DNA from: Trichobilharzia regenti
Taxonomy: Eukaryota; Platyhelminthes; Trematoda; Strigeidida; Schistosomatidae
NCBI GenBank assembly: GCA_944472135.2
Contig: OX235265.1
Coordinates: 90,242,984 to 90,306,983 of the forward strand
Direction: 5' to 3'
DNA length: 64,000 nt
The notes under the pieces were generated by a model, which was not told where the DNA came from, ran no database searches, and was given only the letters and a program-made list of their open reading frames with translations. Both the position numbers and the translations under genes were made by a program. This document shows positions 33,231 to 44,381 of this stretch, in pieces (position 1 is the first letter of the stretch; each line of letters starts with the position of its first letter).

Positions 33231-33862
33231 AAAGGAACATCGAGTGGCACTTCAATCCACCACATGCCAGCCATAGAGGTGGGCTATGGGAAAGACTTAT
33301 AGGAATTATCAAGCGTATTTTAAGCTCCATAATTAAAAACCAGAGTTTGAATGACGAAACGCTGGAGACATTTTTTTGTGAAGCTGAACGAATATTAAAT
33401 GACCGGCCGTTATCACCTGTGAGGGACGACGTCAAGGATTTTGATGTGTTAACCCCAAATAAATTATTGTTATTGAGAGGCAACCCTGGCATAGAGGACG
33501 CAAGCGGGGAAGGAATACCTACGATTAAAAGATGGAAACAAGCCAGGCACATGAAAGATATATTTTGGAAAAGATGGTTAAAGGAGTATGTTCTAACACT
33601 GCAAACCAGAGACAAGTGGAAAAAGTTGTGCCGAAACTTAAAGGTTGGTGACATAGTATTAGTAGCAGATAAATGTGCCACAGGTAGGTGGCCTTTGGGA
33701 GTGGTAGTAAGGCTGATCTGTAGTGGTGATGGATTGGTGAGGACGGTTGAGGTGAGAACAAGTTGTGGCATGTTGGTGCGAGATATCAGAAAACTGTGTC
33801 TACTGGAAGGTGCTGAGAGTAGAGAGTCGGAGGATGAAACACTAGATGATTTTCCAACCTAG
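33218..33862 (+). pseudogene. Integrase C-terminal part, out of frame, body 2
   Basis: Same sequence and same frame relation as 26661-27305: integrase residues around the third catalytic Glu, ILNDRPLSPV, then DDFPT and stop. Confidence 0.85.
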
Positions 33863-35005
33863 GCCGTCAACCTGAGAAGGGTTGTAGGCGTACTGCTGTA
33901 AGTCCTACAATTCTTCAAAGGGTAGCGCATCAATGAGCAGTCCAATGTGCTTGGTGTGTGATTTTGTACATATGTTCATATTGTATATACTGAATTGATA
34001 TCATCTGTCATCTAGCTGTTGGTAATTCTGTTTGTGTCCGGACGACTTCCACTTGGATCATCAACCTGAGAAGGAATGTAGGCGTACTGCTGTAAGTCCT
34101 ACAGTTCTTCAAGGGTAGTTCGTCAAGGCAGAATCCACAACATTTGATGTAGTGATTGTACATATGTTTGTGTTAAATAATTGTGTGAGTTCCAATTATT
34201 GTAATTGTTGGTTAATCTTGTTTGTGTCCGGACATTCCACAACTTACAATCGTCAACCTGTGAAGGGTTGTAGGCGTACTGGTGTAAGTCCTGCGATTCT
34301 TCAAAGGAATTCCATCAAGACATGATCTGCGAGTTTGTGTGTACTGTTTGTATATACGTGTGGTGTGTCATATCAATTGGTGTTTTTGGATTCATTGTGT
34401 TTACTTGTTGTTTTCGTACCTTGTTTTTATTGCATAATTTTGTTAAAATTTTCGTCGTGATTACTTCTGAAGTTGTTTCGAGTCTTCTACATCCATGAAT
34501 GAATTGATTGATGTTAAGGACAGCAGATGGGTCGTATACGCCGGGGAGGCTAGGCTATTGCTGAGAATGAAATGCATACGGAGATAATTGTTAGCTGCGG
34601 TCCCACACGCCGGGGAGAAAGAGTGTAAACGACTGAGGCTCGCATACGTCACCGCTACTAGAACTGAGGCAGAATGAGTGACAAGCGATTTCAGTGGTAA
34701 TTGGTAGTGAGTAGATAAGAGGATGTGCGTAGAGTATCATGAGGTGGTGCTATGGTCACGTTGCATTCTGCAAGAGTCATTCTAGCAAGTGGCGATTGTG
34801 TTGCAAGAGGATGCCTTTAACTGGAAGGCGCAGGTCGTCAGCGATGTGTGAGATTGTGCTGTGGGCATGCTTGTGGTGTGTTGGCTTTTCTGTTTGTTTT
34901 CCATTTCAGCTCTGTCCGTGTGACCCAGGTTCTCGCAATGGCATCCAAGTCAACGTGTATTGGTCGTGATGGAAAAAAGGGTTGGATCCCTTTTTTGCCG
35001 GAGAG
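33863..35005 (+). promoter_or_regulatory. 3' UTR of body 2 with stem-loop repeats
   Basis: Units with arms at 33876-33888/33904-33916 and 34262-34274/34290-34302, and a middle unit near 34070-34115. From about 34110 the sequence carries N3-type markers (GTTCGTCAAGGC, GATGTAGTGATTG) instead of the body 1 version. A palindrome at 34973-34981/34988-34996 precedes LTR3. Confidence 0.75.
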
Positions 35006-35363
35006 TGTCAATGTAGTTGAAGATTGAACGATCAATTCATGGTTGTTTGCTCAAAACCAACTTCCCCAATTTTCGCGGAGGCATGAATACGACAGTCATC
35101 GTCTCATCGGTCGCTGTTCAGAAGGAAGTCAGTAAAACATCGTCAGAAGTAATATTGTGATTTATTATTGTAATATTTGTTCACAGACCTTAGTCATACG
35201 TGATTTATATGTTGGTGTAACAATAAAGAATCCTCGAGTCAACAACCGGTGTTTTGGTTTTCTCGTCCGTTATTACTAAGCGTTTCTGAGAAACTTCAAG
35301 CGACAGCGTGAGCCCGAGCGTAGCAAGAGCTGGGCATTAACGGTTTACGAGACGTGACTGACA
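35006..35363 (+). repeat. LTR3 of the tandem array, N3 subtype
   Basis: 358 bp. It carries GGCATGAATACG and CTTAGTCATACGTGATT, as in the N3 LTRs, not the LTR1/LTR2 version. It is followed by the outer TSD copy AACAC. Confidence 0.9.
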
Positions 35364-35368
35364 AACAC

Positions 35369-35849
35369 AGTTTATCTAACTTTACCTACATGTACATGAT
35401 TATATGTATATGCTGCATCAACCATGCCATTTTTATCATGATTAGCCAGACCACTGTGTATATCATACTTATTTAGGGATCTCTGAAAATAATGGTCAAG
35501 CGATAATTGAAGTTGCGTGAAGTTATTACTTCTTCAGAACACTGTTTGCATTCTTCACACCCCTAAGAAGTCCTTAGATCTTTATTTCGCATGAATTCGT
35601 TGAATTCAGCAAACAAATCCACTGGTATATCATTTCTCTCCTGAGCTGTAATAGTTTATGTCGTCAGTTATCTCTCAAATTTGATAAAACGATCCCGGAA
35701 ATTCAGAACTTAACCAAGCAGCAAAATGATGTTTGAAATTACCTCAACTCGAATGACAAACTGGCCAATCACGAGCGAGCGAATCGCTTGTTTATCTCAT
35801 TCGCGGTCACTCAAAATTACGGCCATCTACAGGCTGCCATGTGTACTAG
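35369..35849. other. Spacer, nothing recognised
   Basis: AT-rich flank of the array. An open frame at 35726-35989 overlaps LTR-like sequence and is not supported as a gene. Confidence 0.4.
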
Positions 35850-36039
35850 CCATTTTCATATATTCTCTTGCTATATTATTCCGGTTCCCACGTTTTCTTA
35901 CTCGTACCATTTCACTCACACTCTTGTGTGACATTTATTTTCCTTGTCTGGAAAATACAAGTATCATTGTAAACCTGGTGGTCTTCTGATTTCCCTCTAT
36001 CCACGTCAGGACTATTTACTACTCGACGAGTACATAACA
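35850..36039 (+). repeat. Partial Gypsy-like LTR
   Basis: GGTGGTCTTCTGATTTCC and CTCGACGAGTACATAACA match the inverse of 40532-40640, the end of the Gypsy-like LTR. The CATAACA end at 36039 looks like an LTR terminus. The left part is diverged and its start cannot be placed. Probably a solo or truncated LTR. Confidence 0.5.
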
Positions 36040-36254
36040 GTATGCCATCATTATATCTTTTATCAGTTTAGGAAATCAGATATATCGTGAAAGAATCCAA
36101 ATTAAACAAGTTTAAGCCACATGAGGAGTGTGAATCTGTGCTTTTATTTATTTACGAGGACCAAAAGAAACAGTAAGGCAATCAGAAACTCTAAAGGGTA
36201 AGTACAGCGTATGTTTGTTAACGCCTGATATACCAGTTCCAAATCATGAACTAG

Positions 36255-37196
36255 GATTATATGATATAATGTCAAATCGTAGATTGTCTACAAGTTAATA
36301 ATGTTTCAACAGTTAAATATTTGATATATATATAAATACACATTGTCTGAACTAGGCTGTATAGTTATTGAATTGTACAATTGTCCTCCAGGTTTCGCGG
36401 GAAAATCGACTTCGTTTCGTATTCATCCCGTGGTTGTAGGCATACGATAATCAACCAATATTGAGGTAAGTACAACGTTTACAAGGAATTGGAAGCTGTT
36501 TTAGAAAAATTAAAGTGCTGTGGTGTAACATTAAAGTGTAATAGATTAAGTGAGTGAAATATATCATTAATAAACACATTTATATAGAAAACAGAATGGG
36601 GAAGTAATTAATCCTTAGGCCGACAACGTTCATTTGCAATGTATAATGAAACCAATATATTTTATACTATCATGCGTTCACTTTTGGCTTTAATACAATT
36701 ATTTTCAAGCCAGTTGTCTTTATTTCATGTCTTTTTTTCTATTTGGTGCACAACCGTACCCTCCAGAGAATAGGAATAGAATAAGTCGAATCAAATTCAT
36801 AAAGAGCTATAAAATGTTAGGTTTAATGGAATATAATGAGGATCAAGTAAAGACGTTATTAGAAAATAAGTGAGACAAGATATTGTGAAGTGGTATTTAA
36901 AGATCTGACAATGGATAGCAAGTTAATTCATAAGATGCCCCATAAATCTGTGCAGATCCCACGTGGTCGCATCTCAACAATAGGCTGAGCGAATGGTATA
37001 TATTTAAAGGTAGATGCATGATCTGTCAAGGCGTTCACTATTGTCTTTTTCAAGATAAAGATCTAAGCCCTCATAAAAATCAGAAATATCTCGAGCCTTC
37101 AAATTGTATATTGCTGTTCCTGCAGAATGGGGCGATTCACCTTAGTGACCCCCACCATATCTACTGATCAGCTAACGCCACCCTCCCTCCTTTCAA
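36255..37196 (-). mobile_element. LINE A 3'-region fragment
   Basis: Matches 13790-14695 and 44460-45370 throughout (GTAGATTGTCTACAAGTTAAT; GAACAACCGT-like; CTAACGCCACCCTCCCTCC). It lacks both the (ATT)n tail with its adjoining 70 bp and all coding sequence, so it is an internal fragment, perhaps trimmed by later rearrangement. Confidence 0.7.
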
Positions 37197-37490
37197 AGGG
37201 TAGTAGCTATAGGAGATTGCCTTCAGTGAGAGCTATTTTAAGATGACTACGTAGCTTTAGGTAATGCGTCGTAGAAGTGAGCAGCGGAGGGCAATTGTGT
37301 CTAAATATATTGAACGTTGTATAACTGGTGAAATCGTAGTTCTCACATACTAGTTGGTCTTCGCAATAATGAATGTACAGTATAAGAGTTTACCTTGATT
37401 TGCATATCTAGCTCATAAACATTATGTCTGCATGTGGTATACATTCGGGGCTAATATGTTGTCAGATGAATTAGCCTGAGATACTTTGTT

Positions 37491-38960
37491 TCTAATAATA
37501 GTAAAAATAATAGTTTATATTTTGTATAAACTGGTGAGTTTACAAGAAATGCATGCCATTTTTACAGGTACGATCAGTAATGTTATAAATTACAACCCTA
37601 AAGTGTCATAAATTAATACTTCCTCAAAAGTTTAATTTTTCGATTATTGTACAAGCAATCAGGACAGGTTCTTAAAAAATGTTTAATTGTAAATCGTTTA
37701 CTAATGTCACCATCAAAATTGAGCGATAACCCGGACTTCGTTCCGTTTCCTATCGATAGTTATGGTCCACCTGTGAACAGCGTATATCTGGGTGAGTGCT
37801 ATGCCGCCACGTGATTGAACGCTATTTCAGGAAGAGAAAAAATTCTGCGCAGCTGCAAAATGGTATAAAATTCAATTATAAGTGATAGATTATTGGAAGT
37901 ATATTGACAAGACAAATACAAGAAGAAGCTAGATAGTACTTGAAATGATGGTATATATTTGCAATGTTTGATGTTAACCATATTGGCCTAAGCATGGAAA
38001 ATATGATGTTTTGGTGTTGTTCTGTTTTAATTCAAAGCGACCAGACTTCGAGCGAGCAACAAATATGAACAAAGAGCACATTTTACATTTAACAAGGGTC
38101 TAGATAGTTAAGATCAAATAGAGTATAATAGTGAGCAAATAAAAAGATTATAATAGGTAGGTAAGTAATATTTAAGTGAGGAGTGAATTCAGAGATCTGG
38201 AAAATTAGAAGCCATAGAACAAGCTGGCCTGTAAGATGCCCCACGAATTTCTCTACATCAACAATGGGTAGCATCTTGACAAGAAGCTGAACAGGCTTGT
38301 AGATGGTAAGAGAATCATCAATTTTGCAACGGTCATAGGAATTATTAGTCTCAACTAACTTTCTTTTCCATCGGAAACTGAAGGAAGGATATGGTTTTAG
38401 AGCATTTTCTGACTCCTGATAGAGAGCTGTTCATCCTAGTACAGTGTGGCTGGGAGTTAACAGACAGTGAAATAGTTAGATCGTCCGCGTACCTGACAAA
38501 TTTCATTTTGTATGCATATGTACATTAGGTTCGTCAAACCAAAATACAGTTGGTAGTGGACGACTTCCTCTGGCGTACATTATACTGCTTTCTTCCTGAG
38601 AAATAAGAATGCAGAGATTCGACAACCCAACAGGAAGTTTCAGCAAACTTGTTTAACAAAATATCCCTACGTACTAAGTCGAAAGCAGATATGTCATCTA
38701 GGAAGGCTTTAAGTGAAGTGAGAGTAACTTTTCCATAGTTTTAAGAAAAGGAGAGATGATAGCAAGAGGTCAAAATTTAATACATGTTCCGGTAGATGAC
38801 TTAGGAAAGCTGGTTTCATTAACAGTTGTGGCACTAGAAAGTTTGGTATTTGTGGGGGAAAGTGTGAAAGATTTGTTTAATGTACACACATCAGATGAAT
38901 AAGAAATACTGTTGTAATACTGGAGGTAATTAGATGCATAAAGGCAAGTTATTGAATTTC
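37491..38960 (-). mobile_element. Ancient non-LTR reverse transcriptase remnant
   Basis: The left end resembles a LINE 3' end (TAATAATAG, then GCATGCCATTTTTACAGG, as in LINE A). On the minus strand, short open pieces give an RT motif A (AFLDDISAFDLVRRDILLNKF near 38690) and motif C (KFVRYADDLTISL near 38490). Stops are frequent. The order of the motifs fits one decayed RT. Confidence 0.6.
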
Positions 38961-40034
38961 AATTAAGTAGATTTGCAAATACCGCAGTTTTTGATCATAG
39001 AAATGATGGATATTAGATAACATATTGGAAATGAAAAAAAGTTGCCTCTTAGCTCATCGTCAAGTAAACGATCTATTTGATGATGTCACTGCATATCAAC
39101 AGATTAATGAAGTAGCTATCAACCCTAGGTTAATACACTTACTTGCACTACATACTTGGCGTTTAACAGTGTACAAACTCGCAACTGGCTGCATAAAGCG
39201 ACTTTAGCGTTTCGAGCAGTACAGAATAATTATTCAACTTGCTAAATCCTACCTAGGTTTTACGATATGCTATTGTTTAGAAACAGACGCGAAATCCTAT
39301 GAATGACTGATAATAAACGAATGACAATGAATGAAGGAATAATGAATGACAGGCTGATACTATAGTAAATCTCCATCACACTAACTTGGCTTAACATGCA
39401 TTAATCCGATCTCACTTATTACAAAGGCACACAGTATAGCGACACACTGAAGAGGTCTAAAGGAAGTAGAAATCAAGAGTATATTAAACATTTCACTAAT
39501 TTACGAAGAAAATTCTGATGATGGGTATCAGCGTCAGTTTGACCGATTGACATTTTCGCTGATTTCTCATTCGACAACCTCCGTATACCTGAAAAAATTA
39601 AAGCACGTGTAAGAACCAGCACAACATGAAGTTATAAAAGATTATTTTACATGTTAGCATACGCTATGAACACTATGATTCTGTTAATACTAAGTAAAAT
39701 TCTCATGGAAATAAGAGTATTTGCAGGCCACAGATGGTTTTATATTGACGCTGTATGCACAAAGACCCCATATGTTTTCCAGTATTAGAGGGTTATACGC
39801 AAATTCCATGAAACCCCTGAAACATCCATATTATTTGGACGTCTTTCTCCTATTAAGATTACTTGCGGATCTATATCACCCAATTGTTCATTCACACTTC
39901 ATCACAGTTTTTCTGAATATACACCCTATACATATTTGATTGGCAATGTTAACTAATGAACTAGAGCGTGAAGAAGAAGTTATCGAAAACAATTGTCCGC
40001 TCAAAATTTTGTTTTAAATTTATTTTACTTTTTT
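38961..40034. other. Spacer, nothing recognised
   Basis: AT-rich with no convincing coding or repeat similarity. Confidence 0.4.
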
Positions 40035-40218
40035 CATTTTTGATTACAGCTTGATTCCACACTGTATTTTTGGTACAAGTATGGAATTTTCAGCATGGAT
40101 ATCGATAGCCCAAATTTCGCAGGCCGACCATAGATATCAGGTGTGCGTCGGCAGAGAATCGAACCTCAGACCATGTGAATGGTCGGCGAGAGTCCTCACC
40201 ACTGTACCACTGACGCAC
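40035..40218 (-). mobile_element. tRNA-derived SINE, same family as 395-612
   Basis: On the minus strand it begins with a TGCGTCAG-like acceptor arm and has a B box (GGTTCGATTCT) and the shared body (ACCATAGATATC inverse; CTTGATTCCACAC inverse), ending at a T-rich strand at 40020-40048, which is the inverse of the A-rich tail. Confidence 0.75.
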
Positions 40219-40531
40219 ATTTGCATTGGTTGAAGTACTGCAAATGTGCAACTTAGAAATTGATCCCAAATCTCAGTAATGTCCAGTGAGCACAGCATAG
40301 TGTTAACAGAGTAAAGAAATACTTAAAATATTGTAAGATACACTGACCTGTTGTGTTGATGAGGATAACAATGCCATACAACGCAACCTAAACTTTCAGT
40401 CGAGATGCGGCATCTGTACCGCTTCATGGTAATGTAAATATTAGTAGAAATACATCTCCACTATTGGTGGTCAAAAACATTGCAGCATAAAGTTTATAGT
40501 GTCAGTGGGAATAATAATAGTAATAATGTGT
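40219..40531. other. Short spacer, nothing recognised
   Basis: No feature seen between the SINE and the Gypsy-like LTR. Confidence 0.4.
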
Positions 40532-41029
40532 TGTTATGTACTCGTCGCTAAATTATTATTATGAACTCGTCGAGAATTTAATATTCCTGACGCAAGAAGG
40601 CGGAAATCAGAAGACCACTAGGTTTGCGATGATACTTCTATTTTCCAAACACAAGGAGAATGCAAAAGTGGTATCACACCAAAGTAAGTAAGTCAAACAA
40701 ATTGTGAGAACGAAATATATATATGAATGTTCAGACAAGGGTGTGAACAAATCATTAGACAGTCTTAACATGAATGGCTAATTATAATGAAGTATCGATC
40801 CATATATACATAGCGAAATATAGCAGACATGTCAACAACCACCATATATGGATATATGTCACCAAGCAACGGACTGTCAACAAACACTCATATAATATAT
40901 AATATAAGGGGAATATACATTGTTAAAGGAGACAGGTTCATACAAGTGAAATGGTCACAGACTAAGCGAGCAAACAGAAAGAGAGGCCAACATACACACA
41001 CATAAATATATATATGTGGATACATATCA
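40532..41029 (-). repeat. 3' LTR of the Gypsy-like element, with PPT
   Basis: On the minus strand it begins TGATATGTATCCACAT and ends GTACATAACA (TG...CA). The polypurine tract AAAAGGGGAGG lies immediately upstream (41030-41040). Relatives are at 19600 and 35850-36039. Confidence 0.75.
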
Positions 41030-41390
41030 CCTCCCCTTTTGAGAAGATGGATGATTAGTAGGATGTTTACCTGGGGGTTTATCTGGAAACTTTGAGCTTG
41101 TTGTTGACGTCTGTCGTTTCGTCTGCGTGTTGGGTTTGCGGCTTCGGCTTCGTCCAGAATTGTCTGACATTTTATGCTTCTTGACTGCGTTGCATAGCGA
41201 ATTTAGTGGGACATCAGCCAGATGCGACCGACAGAACCAATCAAGTCCCAAAAGATTTAAATCACTCCTGGTGACGTAGCAAATTCCTGTGAATTCGGTA
41301 TTGCGGAAGGAAACAGAACATTTGAGTTCATCAATTAGTTTGAGCTGCCCACCACAGGCGCTGACAAGAGACTGGGAAGTATTGATCATA
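41030..41390 (-). pseudogene. Gypsy-like protease C-terminal half plus basic tail
   Basis: Open from the N3 junction. It contains SACGGQLKLIDELKCSVSF and LNLLGLDWF, typical of the second half of a retropepsin leading to RT. RT is absent, and a Ser/Arg/Lys-rich tail follows directly and ends at the PPT. The upstream half is at 50151-50474, beyond N3. The frame would be continuous if N3 and one TSD copy were absent. Confidence 0.75.
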
Positions 41391-41395
41391 GGTGG

Positions 41396-41751
41396 TGTCA
41401 ATGTAGTTGAAGATTGAACGATCAATTCATGGTTGTTTGCTCAAAACCAACTTCCCCAATTTTCGCGGAGGCATGAATACGACAGTCATCGTCTCATCGG
41501 TCGCTGTTCAGAAGGAAGAGTAAAACATCGTCAGAAGTAATATTGTGATTTATTACTGTAATATTTGTTCACAGACCTTAGTCATACGTGATTTATATGT
41601 TGGTGTAACAATAAAGAATCCTCGAGTCAACAACTGGTGTTTTGGTTTTCTCGTCCGTTATTACTAAGCGTTTCTGAGAAACTTCAAGCGACAGCGTGAG
41701 CCCGAGCGTAGCAAGAGCTGGGCATTAACGGTTTACGAGACGTGATTGACA
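41396..41751 (+). repeat. 5' LTR of N3
   Basis: TGTCAATGTAG...GATTGACA. Carries the CTTAGTCATACGTGATT subtype. A leader hairpin GTTTCT/AGAAAC follows. Confidence 0.92.
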
Positions 41752-41896
41752 GTTTCTGACGGTAGAAACGGATTCTGGTGAATTCAAACAGTTGGTTAAA
41801 GTTCGGATAGTCGCCGTTCGTTTTTCCTGGTGCCGGTCAAGTCCTCTTTGAGCAAGCAATATCTGGAAGGTTTTCCGAATTGGGTCAAGTTCAACA

Positions 41897-43843
41897 ATGC
41901 CTGGGTCAAAGAAGGGACAGAGCGTCTTGGATGCAAAAAGGAAAGTAAGTCATGTTGACTTGTCTGTTAATTGTAACGATGTGTCTGATGTTAAGCATGA
42001 CATGGTTGATGTTACTGTTTCGTCGTTCAGGGATAATAGGAACATCAAATTCCCTAAATTTGAACCACGGTGTTTTGATGGAAACCCAGCTGATTATTTA
42101 CAGTTTGTAAAGGAGTTTGAGATCATGTTGAGTGGTTTTTTATTAAATGATGAATTGAAGTTAATGTATTTCATGAGATATTGCACTGGAGATGCTTCAA
42201 GAGCTACACAGTGCTGTAAGTTTATGAAGCCAAAAGAGGGCTACTACGAGGCTATGAGCATATTACGTCAAAGGTTTGGAAGACCTTCGATGATTGCAGG
42301 GAAATTATTCGAGGCTGTTAAGGGTAATGGTGGTCAATTACAGGATGACTCCCAGGCACTCACTGAGTTTTTAGATAATTCGCTAATTTACAAGAATGCA
42401 ATCATTTCGATGAATGACCTCAACTCGAGTCTTATACTAGAAGTAATAGCAAGACGCCCACCTACTCGACTGCAAAGGAAGTGGGTGAAGATAAGCTCCC
42501 GTATGGAGGATGAGGGTATCGAGCAAAAGTTTGATGATATCCTGAAACTGGTAAATACTAGTGTCAATGAATCTATGAGCAAGTTTTCCAGTCTGTTAGA
42601 TCTCACCCCTAGAATAGAGCAGTCTGAGGGTAAAACGCACTCATTGATGACGAATAAGCCTCAGAGAGGTGGATATCGAGAAGGCTCCATGATGTATAGT
42701 TATGCATATAGACCTAGTGAGTGTAACAGGTTTCGTAGTACATCCTCAACAGATAAGTTACAAGATGCAAGACAAACACGGTTGTGTTTTACACGTTTGC
42801 AAGAGGTGCATACAAAGGTGAACTGTGAACCAGTGAGCAAGTTCAGGGATAAGCTAAATGTAAACTCCAGGCCTGACTCCGAATTTTGTGACGATAACGG
42901 TGCGGTCAAGAAGTCTGTAGTTGCAACTGGTAAGCCATTGTTGAATAGAGTGTCACAGAATAGAGTTACTGCTTCAGAGTGCAGTTCTGACTCCAAAAGT
43001 TTACAAAGTATAACTAGTCAGAGTGAAGATATAAAACCTTTAATGATTTGTGAGGAGGAACCAAAATTGTCTACTTCTGTTATTAGAGAGTTTGAAAATG
43101 ATGAAGTTGACGGTAAAATGAATATTCGTGATAATGATCATGATACTTCACAGTTGTCTTTGGTTAATCATGATGAGATGAGGGATATGCCTACTACTGC
43201 TAAGTTGAACAAAGTTTCTGTACAACTTGAACGTGAAGTAGAAATAAATACAGGTGCAGTTTCAGAAGGCATGCATACTTGTGAGACCGTCAGTGTGATT
43301 GATCAGCATGTAGCCCACCTATCATCAGATGCTAGTGCTAAACCTGAGCTGATAGTAAAAGACAACAGTGGTGGTGGTCTTGGAGGTAGACAACTTTCTG
43401 AAAGTCGAGCAACAACAGCTTCTGATCCACCGCTAACTTCATCAACTGATATCAATCGGTCATCGCTGGTGTTGTCATCCACAATGAAACAGTCGCCCAT
43501 CAACTCAAGTATCTTGTGCAATGACTATGATAGTATTGGTGCATTTGAAAAGACGAAAGATATCGGTTAGTTTAGTGAGAATAAGCCAAGTGTAAACGAG
43601 AGAGTAATTGTTGAATTGACTTGCATGAACCAAGGCATTTCTAGTTTCAAGTTACTATTTGAATGTTATTATCTTTTGTGTAAATTACTCTGTGCCTACA
43701 CTTGGTTGACTAGATACGTCGTGTGGTTTTTCGTCATCCATATTCTACGATACAATGACATGAGTGTGTTACCGTTCAGATTTGAGGATATAGACGATAG
43801 AAGGAAGTCAGAAAATGAACTCTGTGACGATTTTCCAACCTAG
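41897..43843 (+). pseudogene. Gag-like gene of N3 with one nonsense codon
   Basis: Same start and layout as the N1 protein, open for 557 codons to a TAG at 43568-43570, where N1 has CAG. The same frame then stays open to DDFPT and stop at 43843, so a single point change breaks it. The knuckle remnant reads CFTRLQEVH, with the same Cys-to-Arg change as N1 and N2. The hydrophobic segment (LLCKLLCAYTW, then YVVWFFVIHIL) is kept downstream of the stop. A few codons near 42410 are deleted in frame. Confidence 0.88.
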
Positions 43844-44381
43844 GGCGTCAACCTGAGAAGGGTTGTAGGCGTACTGCTGTAAGTCCTACAATTCTCCAAA
43901 GGGTAGCGCATCAATGAGCAGTCCAATGTGCTTGGTGTGTGATTTTGTACATATATTCATATTGTATATACTGAATTGATATCATCTGTCATCTAGCTGT
44001 TGGTAATTCTGTTTGTGTCCGGACGACTTCCACTTGGATCATCAACCTGAGAAGGAATGTAGGCGTACTGCTGTAAGTCCTACAGTTCTTCAAGGGTGGT
44101 TCGTCAAGGCAGAATCCACAACATTTGATGTAGTGATTGTACATATGTTTGTGTTAAATAATTGTGTGAGTTCCAATTATTGTAATTGTTGAATAATCTT
44201 GTTTGTGTCCGGACATTCCACAAATTACAATGGTCAACCTGTGAAGGTTTGTAGGCGTACTGGTGTGAGCCCTGCGATTCTTCAAAGGAATTCCATCAAG
44301 ACATGAACTGCGAGTTTGTGTGTACTGTTTGTATATACGTGTGGTGTGTCATGTCAATTGGTGGTGTTTTGGATTCATTGT
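43844..44381 (+). promoter_or_regulatory. 3' UTR stem-loop repeats of N3, proximal part
   Basis: Three units matching those of N1 follow the stop (near 43857-43900, 44050-44093 and 44242-44287). The third reads GAAGGTTTGTAGG, a slightly changed arm. The UTR is cut by LINE A at 44382 and resumes near 49190. Confidence 0.7.

Larger units (their letters stand above)
21892..35363 (+). mobile_element. Tandem long-form Pao/BEL array, three LTRs and two bodies
   Basis: LTR1 21892-22251, body 1 22252-28448, LTR2 28449-28808, body 2 28809-35005, LTR3 35006-35363. A 5-bp repeat AACAC flanks only the outside (21887-21891 and 35364-35368). The period is 6557 bp, and the two coding regions differ at only a handful of bases. 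LTR1 and LTR2 are one subtype. LTR3 and the end of body 2 carry the subtype found in N3 (CTTAGTCATACGTGATTTATATG). The array is therefore a mosaic made by recombination, or an assembly join of closely related copies. Both bodies carry the same integrase frameshift, so neither looks autonomous now. Confidence 0.9.
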
